A program made the position numbers and the translations under genes. DNA of 64,000 nt from Neospora caninum Liverpool (taxonomy: Eukaryota; Apicomplexa; Conoidasida; Eucoccidiorida; Sarcocystidae). The notes under the pieces are model-generated. The model did no database searches, was not told where the DNA came from, and was given only the letters and a program-made list of their open reading frames with translations. The stretch's first letter is position 1, and every line of letters begins with the position of its first letter. This document shows positions 49,601-61,800 of the stretch, in pieces. The stretch is from positions 3,664,769-3,728,768 of the forward strand of contig NC_018398.1 in NCBI RefSeq assembly GCF_000208865.1, given 5' to 3'.

Positions 49601-51824
49601 CACTCGCTGTCGCGTCAAACATGGTTGAGGCGCTGCACTAACGGAGCGTCGCATGCGATCTGCACGAGCTCGAAACGCCAGTGGACAGTCCAGTGTCGTG
49701 CCCGGTGATAAAGCAAGATATGTAGGTGTGTGTCTCGAGGTTTGTGTGTGTGAATCTGGATCTAAACATGCACGCATGCGCAGGTGTGCACCGAAGTGTT
49801 TCTGTCTGGGTTTGCTTCGGGCCACAGTTTTTGCTCGTTTCGAAAAGAGACACGAGCCCTCACCGTGGTTAGCGAACTGGGCTGTCGCTCATCACGGGGA
49901 ACCTTCACTGATGCGCTGAGCAGGCTTCTGTTCCCGTTGATGTACAAGGCGCTGGAGGGGTCACACTGTGCATGCAGCGAAACTGCACAGAAACAAACAG
50001 CAGAACAGGGGCGTCGTCGCTTACAGAGTCACGGAGGAGACGCAACCGGAGAGAGCGGGGTGAGAACGCCGAGTCGAAAACGCTACGCAGCCTCTAGAAG
50101 GCAAACACAGAGAGGGCGAAGTCAAGAGGACGACGGAGGGTCTGACGCCCCAGCAAAGCCGGAAGCAGGAACAACCTTGGAGGGACTTGTCGAGTCTCGG
50201 TCAGCGAGGCACTCTTACAGGACATAGAAAGACCGAGAATGCATGCCGTCTCTGGAAAGACGGGGAGGAGGGTGGTTTTCGACTTTCCTTACATTGCTTC
50301 ACACCACAAAAAGACTCAAAACTCGCACGAAGCTTTGCGGCCTGCCGATTGCAATCTCCAAAAGAGTGTGAGACACACGTCGGTTGAGAACGCGGTCGGG
50401 GTCGTCTGGCTCGGTGCCGTCGACGGGCCCATGCCCATTTTCGAACCGCAGCAAGAACCTACTGTAGGCGTCATTGACTCCAGCCGCGAGCACGAACGCG
50501 TCATTCGCGTTTGTGAAGAGAGGCGTAACTGGGAGAGCGTTGCCGTGGCTGTCTTGAACAGAGAAAGTCTGAAGGGACGGTTCCGAAATCGCCTGTCTCT
50601 GATCCACATGAAGCGTGTACACCTTGGGAGACGGCGCGGAGCTCGGGTTTCGCACTTCGAGCTTGACGTCAAACCTAAACGGCGAAGGCACAGCGCAAAG
50701 GCAAAACACGTAGCACAGCTTGGACAGATCAGAGTCGACACACAACGATGAAACTTGATGGATTGACACAACACGGAAGATTAAGCTGCACTGCGGTCAG
50801 ACGTACACTGGTTAGACGTTATAACGTCGGAAGAAGTGCAACGGGGTGACGCGTCCACAGCGGCGCAGTGAAACGTCCGGATGGCCCGGAAGAAGCAACA
50901 GAAAAAGTGAGGACAGAAAAATAATTCTCCCAGCAACATGAGGGGATGACGCGTTCGGCCGACAGCTTGCAGTGAAAACAATCGACGGGCGAAAAAACGA
51001 GTTAAATGGTATGTTTGTTCTGCACAGTCGGTCCAGTGCAGGGACAGAGACAGGCGTGTGATGTATAGACGCGTGGGCGGGTTAGTGCGTACAAAAAAAA
51101 TTGTATGTCGTTTTGCTTACGAAGTCGCGACGAGTGAAACGTATGGGGGGAAACGGCGCTCTGTGAGTGTCGACGATGGAGACAAGGGGGATTTGGCGGT
51201 GCAGAAGTGGATCTTCCGACACGAATCACATGCACAAAATCCTATTTAAGAAGTGAAACAGAACGAGGCGACGGGGAAAGACAGGCACGGACACGGTGTT
51301 CAGAAAAGATTCCCGTACCATCGACCAGTTGGGACGGGGAGAGTCGTCCCAAGAGTTCCTCGAGGATCAACGGGGTTCCCGTTTACAAAGACGCTCGGAA
51401 GCAGCTGAGGGGCGATGTTTTCCGGGCATTCGAAGCGAGGGGACACGATCAGTTCAGCTTGCTTGGTCGCGAACTGAATCGTATACTCGGGTGTATCGAC
51501 AGCGAAGCTGCTAACGCGGCCGCTGCTCAAGTCGATTCCCTTGAATTCGCAAAGGTGCTTGCCACGAACCTCGGAAGCAGATTCTGACACATTCGTTGCG
51601 GTGGCGAAGACGAGAGTGACGAGACAGGAGACGAGGACGGACGGTACGCCCGGCCATTTGGCACCTCGCAAAGAAACAGGCAACGACGAAGCTCGGCATC
51701 CCTCTTTCCGCCGCGTGGAACAGGGAAAACGATCCTTTTCGGCAAAAGCGGAGGGACGAGCTTCAGACTCCGGACGCCCAGGACGCCCAAGAGTGGAGCT
51801 ACGGGCAGAGACACTCGTCGCCAT
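40616..51824 (-). CDS. Large multi-pass membrane protein, uncharacterised, 18 exons
   Basis: About 1,340 residues. Exons: 51824-51319, 50674-50329, 49388-about 49225, 48739-48476, 48342-47976, 47898-about 47669, 47536-47435, 47141-46953, 46749-46406, 45644-45535, 45176-44932, 44326-44134, 43618-43487, 43009-42910, 42492-42387, 41925-41723, about 41236-41108, 40902-40616. Nearly all junctions agree in phase; the 3' ends of exons 3 and 6 and the exon 16-17 joint are unsettled. A recessed hydrophobic segment near residue 60 (SVLVSCLVTLVFATA) likely acts as signal or anchor. It is followed by about 400 non-membrane residues, beta-like in character (SPKVYTLHVDQRQAISEP, DAYSRFLLRFENGHG). Then come eight or nine membrane segments, for example LCFLPALLGISAILFLALL, CFVVSGVLLVMTGVL, SALLVSAALVSFAWMLYI and YTAFVAACLVLGVVW, and a soluble C-terminus with PRDDLKEAVDSFLDEEPALG. 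The topology recalls fungal TRP/Flc proteins, but no sequence motif confirms it. Confidence 0.75.
41542..41563. repeat. (TA)n microsatellite in an intron of the membrane-protein gene
   Basis: Eleven TA units lie between the two 3'-most mapped intron boundaries, downstream (minus sense) of the exon ending at 41723. Confidence 0.9.
43403..43421. repeat. Homopolymer of 19 C (G on the gene strand)
   Basis: The run lies in the intron between exons 13 and 14 of the minus-strand membrane-protein gene, 66 bases past the GTGAGT donor at 43486. In the pre-mRNA it would be a run of 19 G, able to form G-quadruplex structures and prone to length errors in sequencing. Confidence 0.9.
45759..45784. repeat. 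(TA)n microsatellite in an intron of the membrane-protein gene
   Basis: Thirteen TA units lie between exons 9 and 10 of the minus-strand membrane-protein gene. A similar shorter tract at 43981-43997 lies between exons 12 and 13. Confidence 0.9.
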
Positions 51825-54700
51825 TGTCTCGTTTCGGCGTCGAAGTGAGAGGCGCGGCAACACTTCTGACGGCGTTGCAGGAAACGCGCGAACGCCAGGG
51901 TCCACGAAAGTGTACCCAGGCTTGGATCTGGTGCGGCGTTGTGCGATCTGCTACAAAAGGCTCTTCCATAGAGGGTTCAGAGACGACAAGCAAAGACCGC
52001 TTCGAGAAGAAACGAAGGCAACGGTGAACCGGGGAGGGCCGCCCCTCCGCTTGCCGGCTGGCAGCAGGCACGGACGGGACGGTCGCGAAGAAGGGGGAAA
52101 CGATGCGGTTTCCTGGTAAGTTTGACTCTTTTCTAGTTCCATCCACTCGCAATAAAAACCGAGTGCGAAAAGAAGAGCCCCCCCAGAAGAAGGAAAACAG
52201 GGATCGTGAGTCTGAGGGAGACGGCTGCGCAGGTGCCTTTTGCCGCCTTCGTTGAACCTCCCTAGCGTGTGCTTATTTACACACCTGCAGCTTCGGCTGC
52301 AAAAATGCGCATATCTCTCTCTATAGATGCGCACACACACACAAACACACAAACTGCAACAAACGAGTCCGTTGTTGCAGCCGGTCTTTCCTCCGCGTTT
52401 TGCAAGCAAGTGCCTTTCTGGAAGAAACAAGGAAAATAGCGTTTTGAGTGCCAGTTTACACGCTCCTGCGGCCGGCTTCGCAAGTCGGAACAGCGCAGTG
52501 CTAACCGCGCGGGTCTGGAGTCTCCGTCCCCTTGCCTTCAAGCGCGCGGGCGCACAAGGGTGTCGTCGTCCCCTGCGATTTCAGAGGAAACACAACGTGG
52601 AACACCTAAAGAGAAACGCTGTCTACTCAACCCGCGAGGAAAGCGCCTCTTCTTTCCGGGTTCTGCTGTACAAACCCCGGGGCCTTTGCATGTCAAACAA
52701 GGCCTCCTTCGTCCGATGCGCACAGTCGGTGGAACGCAAACGGCGAACGGCTAAAAAATTGCAACCTAGCGCGCCGCCTGGAAGAGACAGTTCGTTGGTG
52801 GTTGGTCCTTTGGCGAAAAAGGAAGGCCGAGAGAAGAAGACTAGGCACCACTAGGCTGTCGCTGTGTTGCAGTCCGGGAAGCTACAGTTCAACGGGAATA
52901 GCGAGTTGAGGTTGTGTGCGAGAATGAGCGCGGCAAATTCGCATGTCTCGTTCGCGAGGCACTGTTCGGAAATGGAAGCGTCAAGAAAACTTGCGATACG
53001 TACTGTTCGTCCTGATCCCACGGATAAGCATAGCGTTTGTCCGTCGCTTTAGTGAGTGTAGTCTAAAACAGGAACGGCAATAGCTTTTTGCAGACGTAGA
53101 AACGGTGTGGAATAACGACTATTACAAGTGTGAATGTGGAAGCGGATCAGAAAGCTGCAGTGAAATGATCTCACGGGCGTCTCCTCTTTTCTTAAGCCTG
53201 ACAGACAGAAAAGGGGGCATGACGGCGGAGGAGAGTTCTGATGATTTTTCCCGGGCACCAAACGAGTAATACCACGACAACTCTCGTAAAACGACTGACA
53301 CATCCGCTAAGAATGAGTCAACGTGTAGAGAACTTTCCCCGAAGGTAGAGCCGAAACTGTCGTTGTTCTCTATCCGGTTTACAGCGCGCGGCAACAGTAC
53401 ATCCGACAATTCTTCGAGTGAGCAAGTCCCCGAGACGCATTCTCAACCGAATATAGAGGAGACTCGTTGCCTGTAATAGCGCTCAAAAGTGGCCGAAATC
53501 CTGCAGAACGCATTTCGCTTTTGGAGCACATCCACTTTGGTCCAAGACGCGAAGCACGTGAATCGAAGGAATTGAATCAAGGAAAGCGCTTTTTCCTGCA
53601 TACCCCATTTGTAGCTGTGGAGATGTGCTCTTCACTTCCCGTAGAGAGCTTCGGTAAAACACGATTCTACCACATACATCGTTTCTCCCCAGGTCGATGT
53701 ACTGGCACCTGACGCAACGATTGCATACTCAAACACCACCAGAACACTCCTGTGTACGCCTCGCACTGAAGCCGAAAAATACCAGTGGAAGCTTTGTTGT
53801 GATGGGGAACTGGGATCAAAATCTGGATGGATCGTCTCATCTGGAATTGGATTCGCTTTTCTAAAGGATACCTGCGCTGTCGAGGGGCAATCCAGATGTT
53901 GGAATGTCCTCATCGAGGCATCCTAGCAAATCGACCCGTCAGAAAGCCGGGGCAACCTGTCTCATTTCTTCGCGGCCAGGTTACTCTGTGCCCGTGTTCA
54001 CGGCCCACATGCTGTTACCAAAAGTGGCACAGGCTCCAGGGCGGAAAAGATAATCTCCCAACGACGCATTCTTCTCGAGACAACTTTGCTTCCAGAACTC
54101 GTTACGGGAATGTCAGGACGAGACACTACACGTTCGTATCCATTTAGACTTTTTTCTTGCTCTTTTGGGCATAGCAAACGGGTAAATGTTTCGTCCGCCG
54201 GAAACGAGAGCTTGCCTGTCGTCACACTGTTTCCGTCTTGTTTGGCCTTGGGTTTACAACATATTCCCTCTGCTCTTGTGGCAGAGACAAACAGTAGCTC
54301 AGAACAGCCTGGTGGGCTCCACCGATACAATTCGTCCTCTGGTGAGAGTTTTTGAAGACCTTCAGTTCCTGGTTGTGCTACACACAGCACTTAGCTGCAA
54401 CTGTGTCAGTTTTTCCATCAACAGGGACAGTCTGCGTAGTTTCCAGGGACCGTTATCGATTTGAAATAAATAAGTAGACACAGATGCAAAACCGTAGGCG
54501 TTCTCACTGATTTCTTGCGTTCTCCGGAAACATCGTACATAACCACTTTATGCCCTCGCTTGTTTTCTGGAACTCTGTCGTCTGTTATGCTCAGGCTTTC
54601 GTCTTCGTCTTGGCTGTTACCGCCACAGGAGCTCGGCCGGCATATATCTGTCTTCGTGGCTACCAGCCTCATCGTATCCTTTTAGAAAGGCATCTGGAGC
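51825..54700. other. Divergent intergenic region, likely bidirectional promoter
   Basis: This 2.9-kb stretch separates two genes transcribed away from each other: the membrane-protein gene (- strand, ATG at 51824) and the subtilase (+ strand, ATG at 54701). Open frames exist (for example 52327-52854 and 53827-54147) but none shows splice support or recognisable protein features. It probably carries both promoters and 5' UTRs. An upstream non-coding exon for the subtilase cannot be excluded. Confidence 0.45.
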
Positions 54701-57055
54701 ATGGCGGGCTCGTCAGGCCAAGGCATTTCCCTCTTTCTTTTGTCAACGTTAATTTTGGCTGTTGGGGAGACACCGTTCCAATCACCACTTATCGCATTTG
54801 CTGCCACAGGCAGTCCACATGGAACAACGCTTCTGCTAACGTATATGCCCGAGTGTGTAGACAGCGGGGCGACCATGAGGGCACTCCGGACGTCCCTCTC
54901 CCAGAATTCCGCCTTCAACGCATCCCACAAAAGTGATGTCAGAATGAACGAAAGTGCCAATCAGTAAGTTACGCAGCGTTTACAGAGAATGGGGAATGCA
55001 GAATAGCGAAATGGGTTTGAGCACAGTGTCGCAGCATCACAGAGAACGCGCATTGGCCTCATGCAAAAGGGCACTCCTTTCGAAAATATGCGACCAGTTA
55101 GAAAATCGACCAACTTAAACAGTCGAGTAGATGGCGGACACAAAAACGTACAGACCCAAGTACAGACGATACATGGAGAGTTGCAGCAACCGAAGCTTTT
55201 GTGTACGAGGTCACTGCCTAACAACGGAACCACCCGTGGGCTTTTAAGCGCTTCCTCAAGTGTGGAGACCGTATACACGGAAGCTACACCCACTGCCTTG
55301 TTTTTCTGCCTGCTCTCGTTGGCTGCAGGGGTGAAACGATTCCTCTGACCGCGCGCGTAGTCGACGAATACGCCGCGTACCGGACGAAAGTGATCTCTCT
55401 GGACTCTGCCAAGCACGCCGAACAAGCGGGCGAGGACGACTTTTTTGTACCAGTGCGCTGCAGCATCTCGGAAGAGTCTCTGAAGCGCGTAGGCGTCGAC
55501 GTCATCGAAATGAGAAACTGCGAGATGGTTGGCGGCGACGAGATGAAAGCGGCGCTTGAAACAGATCCATGTGTTGCCTCTGTCGAGTATGACGAGGAGT
55601 TTTCCATCGACAGCCTGTACCCTCCCGAGGAACCGGCCGCCGACCAAGCAGACGGAGACGTGTCCGAGGCTTCAGATCCGTTGCCTGGAAGACGGCGCCT
55701 TCCTCTTGCATCGTCCCAGACGAAGCCGGTTCGAGAGCCCGTGACGTTGGCTGCAGCGGCAGAGCCTGGAGCGGGCTACTGGCGACACAAGTCCGGCTTA
55801 TCGGATTCTCTGTATGACGTGGCAGACTGTGATCCTCAGCGTGTGGTTGCGGTCATTGACACTGGCGTGTCGTACACGCATCCTGCCTTGGCGAAGAACA
55901 TGTGGGTGAACCAGAACGAGATTCCGGGCAACGATATCGACGATGACATGAACGGGTTTGTTGACGACGTCTACGGTTTCAATTTCCGAGACAACAGAGG
56001 CGATCCGATGGACGACCACGGCCACGGCACCCATGTGGCCGGCATTATTGGCGCGGTGAAAAACACGAATTCCCGCGTCAAAGGCGTCTGCGGCAGCACC
56101 AGCATCGCGGCGCTGAAGTTTATGGGCGCGAACGGCAACGGCTCGACGTCAGACGCCATTAAAGCTCTCAATTACGCGGTCCAGATGGGGATTCCCCTCA
56201 GTTGTAACAGTTGGGGTGGACCTACCTGGTCCGAGGCTCTGATTGCTGCGCTGGAAGCAGCCGAGAGCGTCGGACACCTCTTCATTGCAGCCGCCGGCAA
56301 CCAGGGAAGAAACACTGACGAAATTCCCCACTATCCCGCCTCGTACCGCCTCTCAAACGTAGTAAGTGTCGCCGCAACCAACTCGGAAGACCAACTCGCC
56401 CCGTTCAGCAACCGCGGCGAGGCCACAGTCGACATCGCCGCGCCGGGAGTGAAGATCCTCTCCACGTTTCCCCCCGACCAGTTCCGCGAACTCTCAGGAA
56501 CCTCCATGGCGACTCCCGTAGTCGCCGGCGTTGCCGCCATCCTCATGTCGCTGCCCTACAGAGATACCAAACAAATCAAAAGAGCCCTTGTCAACGGAGT
56601 TGACAAGATGCCTGCAACAGAAGGTACGCGAGAAGCCCGCGTCACGGAATCAGGCAGATGGAACACGGACGCACAACGGGACGAGCCAGAGGAAGGGCAC
56701 TGACAAAGAAAACCTGTCATAGACATACACACATGTGTCTGCATACCCATATATATATGTACATACATATACATAAAAGGACATACTTGTAAAACGCTGA
56801 GACAAGAAAAGCGATTGTGGACATCAAGAGCATTGCATGTCCCTTTGTTGTGACACTGTGTGTTTGACTGCAGGTTTCGTCAAGTCCGGCGGTCGAGTGA
56901 ATGCCAGCAGGTCACTCTCTTGGCTGGCGCTGGAGCTAAACTGGGGGAAAGATTTAAAAAAGCTAAAGGGAACTGATGAAGAGGCTGCTGAAGCAACAGT
57001 CGCGGAGGAAGATCGTAGCGCACAGACAGCAGCCGTGGAGCCAGTTGCGGCTTAA
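54701..57055 (+). CDS. Subtilisin-like serine protease (S8 family), secreted
   Basis: Exons 54701-54963, 55329-56623 and 56874-57055 join in phase to 579 residues. The start ATG precedes a hydrophobic signal (ISLFLLSTLILAVG). Residues about 89-180 form an I9-type propeptide that would act as chaperone and inhibitor (VISLDSAKHAEQ onward to CVASVEYDEEFSID). The catalytic domain has every expected box: Asp265 in VVAVIDTG, His320 in GHGTHVAG, Asn412 in AAAGNQG for the oxyanion hole, and Ser480 in ELSGTSMATP. The protein ends soon after the domain with RVNASRSLSWLALEL and a short acidic tail. There is no transmembrane helix or GPI-type end, so it should be a soluble protease of the secretory route. 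Coccidia have a dozen or so subtilases (SUB1 micronemal, SUB2 rhoptry); I cannot say which this is. A non-coding 5' exon is possible. Confidence 0.93.
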
Positions 57056-58802
57056 CCCATCCGGTTGGGAAATGCCGTGAGTCGGAGAGCGTCACAACAT
57101 ACAGCCCAAAACGATTCCACGGCCCTTTCACAGATTGCTGTACACCATATGTGGCACCGGCAATTAAGATGAAGGAACGACAAACAAATGAAAACATATA
57201 AAGTATTCATTTTGCATCTGTGGCCAGATTAAATGTATTTTGTATATGTACTTGCATATACATGCATGTATATGCGCATGCGTGCATATATGTACATCTG
57301 TTCGCACGTAGATGTACAGCTGTCAATATTCTTGCATGTAGCTCCTTACATCTCTGTATCCGTGTAAACATACACACATGTATGGGCCGGATCTGAAGGG
57401 CAGGTAGAGCCACTGTACGGGGTTCAGTGGGCCTTCAATCGTTTGTTGCAAAACACCTGCCTCGGCACATGTGGCACAAAAAACAATGAAACCAGGTTTG
57501 TATGTATTGCCACACATGTCAACATGGCCCAACTGTTGTCGTTCATGTGCGCAAGAGCTTCTGCTGGTGCTCAAGCTGTCTCAACACGTTTTCCCTTGTC
57601 GATGGACTCTTCTAAATCGCATGTGTACATGGGCAACAAAAAAGGAACGGCAGACCCAAGTTCCGTGGAAATTACGCTGGAGTCTCCGGCGTAGTGGACA
57701 CGAAAACCGTGTACGAATCAAGCTATTCGCTTTCGCTTCTGATACGGTGCAACGCACTACTTCTCTGGGGGACCTCATGCCTCATACAAATATGGTATAT
57801 TTGTTCTGCGTAACGGCAAGCAAAAGGACACAGAGCTAATAACCGTTCACACGGGGGCCAGTCTGCGTACCCACGTGATTGCTGCCTTATTGAAATTACA
57901 TGCCCAGAGTACGTCAGGACAGGACAGGTCAAAATATTCCGGGTTGTTGGGTTGCTGTGTCATGTGTATGCCTAGAAGGGGGTGGTTCGCGTGGCGAGGG
58001 TGTACGTCATCTCCCGAACGAGGGCACGTATGTCTACCTAACAGGAACTGTTTTCTACTAGAAGGTGTCCGAACACTTGATACAAAAACCGCTACTCAGT
58101 GCCCCGCTTGAGCTGTCGGTAAGGGACGCAAACAGTGGCATTTCTGTTGGAATGCGACAGCCCGACTAAGATAGCGCAAATGTGTATCGAGAAAACGAAA
58201 CGTGCCAATTCTGTCACTCGACACAAAGTAAGCAGCACGCGCCGGCCAAACACTGACGGCGAGAATCACGTTAATCATACAAAAGAACGCTTACACTCGG
58301 TTTAAAAATGCCAAGATAACGAAACACACGGAGGAAAATGATGCGTTCTCAAGGACAAGCGGCCGTCTCCCCTTCGGAGGGAATCTCCTGCGGTAAGACA
58401 CGCGGGAAAAAGATACGGCGATACGGAGGCCGTTCGCACCCATTCCGCAGATCCGCCTGTGAGCGGCAAATATCCTAGTGCGAACGAAGAAGAGGGATAG
58501 AGCAGGCTCAGTCTCAATCGAGATAAAATCCGCCGGGTGTAGTGTCTCGCCACATCGCATTTCGACACGCAGAGGGACGACGAGCACCTATAGGGAACGA
58601 AAATCTCACAATGCCTGAGGCTCCACCCCGGGAAGCCTCATCTGACTTCCTCCCACAAAGATCATTTGTAGCTTCGCAAACACAGCAAACCATCCATTCC
58701 AGAATCCTGCCGCAACGACACGAACGAATGAAACGTCAACGGGGCGTCCCCGGCTTCTCCCCCCCGGTTCCGCGCTGCGAACCTAGTGCACGTACACCTC
58801 CG
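57056..58802. other. Convergent intergenic region
   Basis: This lies between the stops of the subtilase (+) and the CPP1-like gene (-). TA/CA-rich sequence is concentrated near 57230-57380. I see no exon or structural RNA. Confidence 0.55.
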
Positions 58803-61800
58803 TTACTCGTCGAGCGGACCACTAAGGTCGTCGCCGTCCGAATCCTCGTCGCTGTCGTCCTGGGGCATATTGGGACGCGTGCCCTCAGACGCGTCAGGAT
58901 CATCGTCCAGGTCATCCCCCAAGTCGTCGTCTACGGGCACCGACTCGTGAGTCCGGTACGCGACAGCACTGAACCACCACTGCAGGATGACCATCGCCGC
59001 GACGAGGCTCTCTGGCCGCAGGCCCAAAGGCAGCCGGCCGATCTGCAAAACAAGAATCGAACCGAAACCGAACACACACTTTTATCGTAAACATACACAC
59101 ATCACGATACAGGATGTACACCCGCATGCATATATACACACATACGCATATATATGCATATAGAAAGATAGATTGATAGATAGATATTGACAGCGCTAAG
59201 ATGCGGCAATGCATATGATCAGACAACTGTACGCATCCGTGCAGGTACCTTCGTATACAAAGCTACCTTAGATATGACCGTTACAGAAAAGGATAGCACA
59301 TGGTGAGTGGTTCCCCTCGTCACACGTGTTTACAAATGTGCAGTTATATACGTTTATATAAATAGATTTACTTATATAATGAAATAAATATATTTATTTA
59401 TATAAGTCTAACCAAGGCAAGCCCACACGAGCAGAAATGCAGAGTTCTACTGCAGAGAATTACACGCCCAGGTGTGACACTCTGTGCCCGCTGAGGGAAC
59501 ACGAGAATGGGAGCTTTTTGTTTTGCCACGATGGGTATGCGAATTGTATCGCGAATACACACCCGGCAATGCAGGGCGGGGAAACATCCAAAGGCACATA
59601 CAGAGATACACACTCCACGGAGGCATGCACAGAAACAGACGCGGACCGTTGCTTGGCGCTTCGTCTCCTTAAAAACGCATTCCGCGTTTAGTGTTTTCCT
59701 ACCGCAGTGAGCAACGCAGATGCGCCAGCGACGCCGAGCACCGCATGCAAAAGGAGAAGCCCGCCGGTCCACAGAAGAGTCCTCAAGGTCGGTGGACTAA
59801 AACGCTTCAGCTCACTTGCACCCTCTGTGCCCTGGAACACGAGAACAAAACACCCTCAAGCAGAACACAAAACGTTCATATACCCACGCACACAAACGCG
59901 TGCGACAGCCAGTTATATACATATATAGAGAGATTCTGACCAGGTATTCCATCAGCGTCTCCATCTTTGTGCATATGCGAGAATGAATATATATATATAT
60001 ATATATATATATGAGAATAGTGTATGGCTGCGCCGTGGTGAGTCAGGATCGTTCTCTCTACTCACGGCTCCGTTTATTTGTCGACCTACACATTTCGCTC
60101 ATCCTATATGCATGCATATATATATATATATATACGTATATGCAAGTTGCACATCCATACAAACATGTCTATATATATATATATATATATATAGATACAT
60201 GTGTATATACATATATGTGTAGAGGCTGGAGAGTGAGAAGAGGGTGTGAGCTAGGCGGAGCAGGAGAAGCGGCGAGAAACACCGCGAGAGAGGAGAAGAA
60301 ACGAGCAGACGGATGCGAGCACCTGACACGGGAAAAGAACAAAGAGAAAGGTGACGCTGTGCGCAGATCGTACACGAAAGGGTACGGTTTCCTGTCTGCG
60401 TGTTCTCTTTCCAGGACGTACCATGTTGGTGTCAATTTTGCCCATGAAACTAGCCGACAAACCGAAGGCAGTCGTCAAGGCAGGAGTGATGAGCTTCGAC
60501 GACGATAAACTGACGAGAGCCAAGGGAACGAAAAAGCTCCCCGTAGACCACACGCGAGCGATATCGAACCTGCAGACCACACAGTGTATTTACGCCTCAC
60601 AAGACACGAATGTGTAACTCCAAGCCCTGTACGGAGACGTCGGCGTCCAGTGTTGTGAGTCGGCACTCTTTTCAGCGTCACATGAGCTCTCTTTCGTCAA
60701 CGGGGGCAACTGCAAAAACAAGAGTTGAGGCAGGCAACCGAGCTTTCTTGCGATTCCCAGCAACAATGCAGCACACTGCACTCCGATGGGTATTCCTCGA
60801 ATCGTTGGTTTGACAGACAGACACACACATGTATATACATCAGTATCTTTGCGAATGTTTTTGCATGAACTCTGGCCTGTCGCGCTCGTGTTACCTTCTG
60901 AAAAGTCCATCTCGGCGTTTGTCGTCGTCCTTGGCAATGTCACGAAACACTCCACTTCTGTCGCCCAGACCCATCATAATTTCCTTGATCTCTCTCGGCG
61001 CATCCACCTGACTCATGTACACCGGGTCTTCTTCGCTCGGAAAGCCGCTGCAGAGACGCGAAACGGGAACGAATTTTCTCCCCTGTCGCGCGTCAGCGTT
61101 GGCATGCAGAAACGAAGACTGCATGCAAATGAACGCCGTGCCTCATGCGCACAACCCTTACAGAAACAAATACAGAAATGCATACCTACACAAGCAATTG
61201 AACGTAAAGACTTTTGATGTCTCTACCAACCTTCCCAACGGCACCACATGCATGCGCCTACCAGCGTTCAACACGGATGTCTCATATCAAGCATCCGTTT
61301 AAATGTAAACGGCATTTCTATTTAAATATGTAGATATGAGTGCTGCTGAAGCGGGACACTCGAAAAGTACAACTACGCTAACGCACGGAACGCAAGTCGA
61401 AACAGGAAACGCACACACACAGGGACTGCATGCGCCTCGTTAGCCGGCCAGCTCTATCTCTTTCCACAACCACCCATACCTATATACACCTGACTGTATG
61501 CAACTGTACATGACTCTCTCTATGCATACAGGTATAGATGCACATACATATGCATACGCTGAGCTGAGAAATGAAAAGGAGGCGAACCCCCTCTTCTGTG
61601 TTCTCTGCAGTTGTGGTCTCCCACTTGTCAATGCAGGAAACACAAAAGAAAACGCACCTGTCCCAATCAATGTCGTTCGACGCAGGTTTCCGCCGGCCGA
61701 AAACCCAGGCGAAGAATTTGGACAAGCGGGAGCGCGACTCCTCGGTGTGTTGGTTCTCGTATCTGCGACAGACGTCGAGAAAATCGCGATTGAATCTTTT

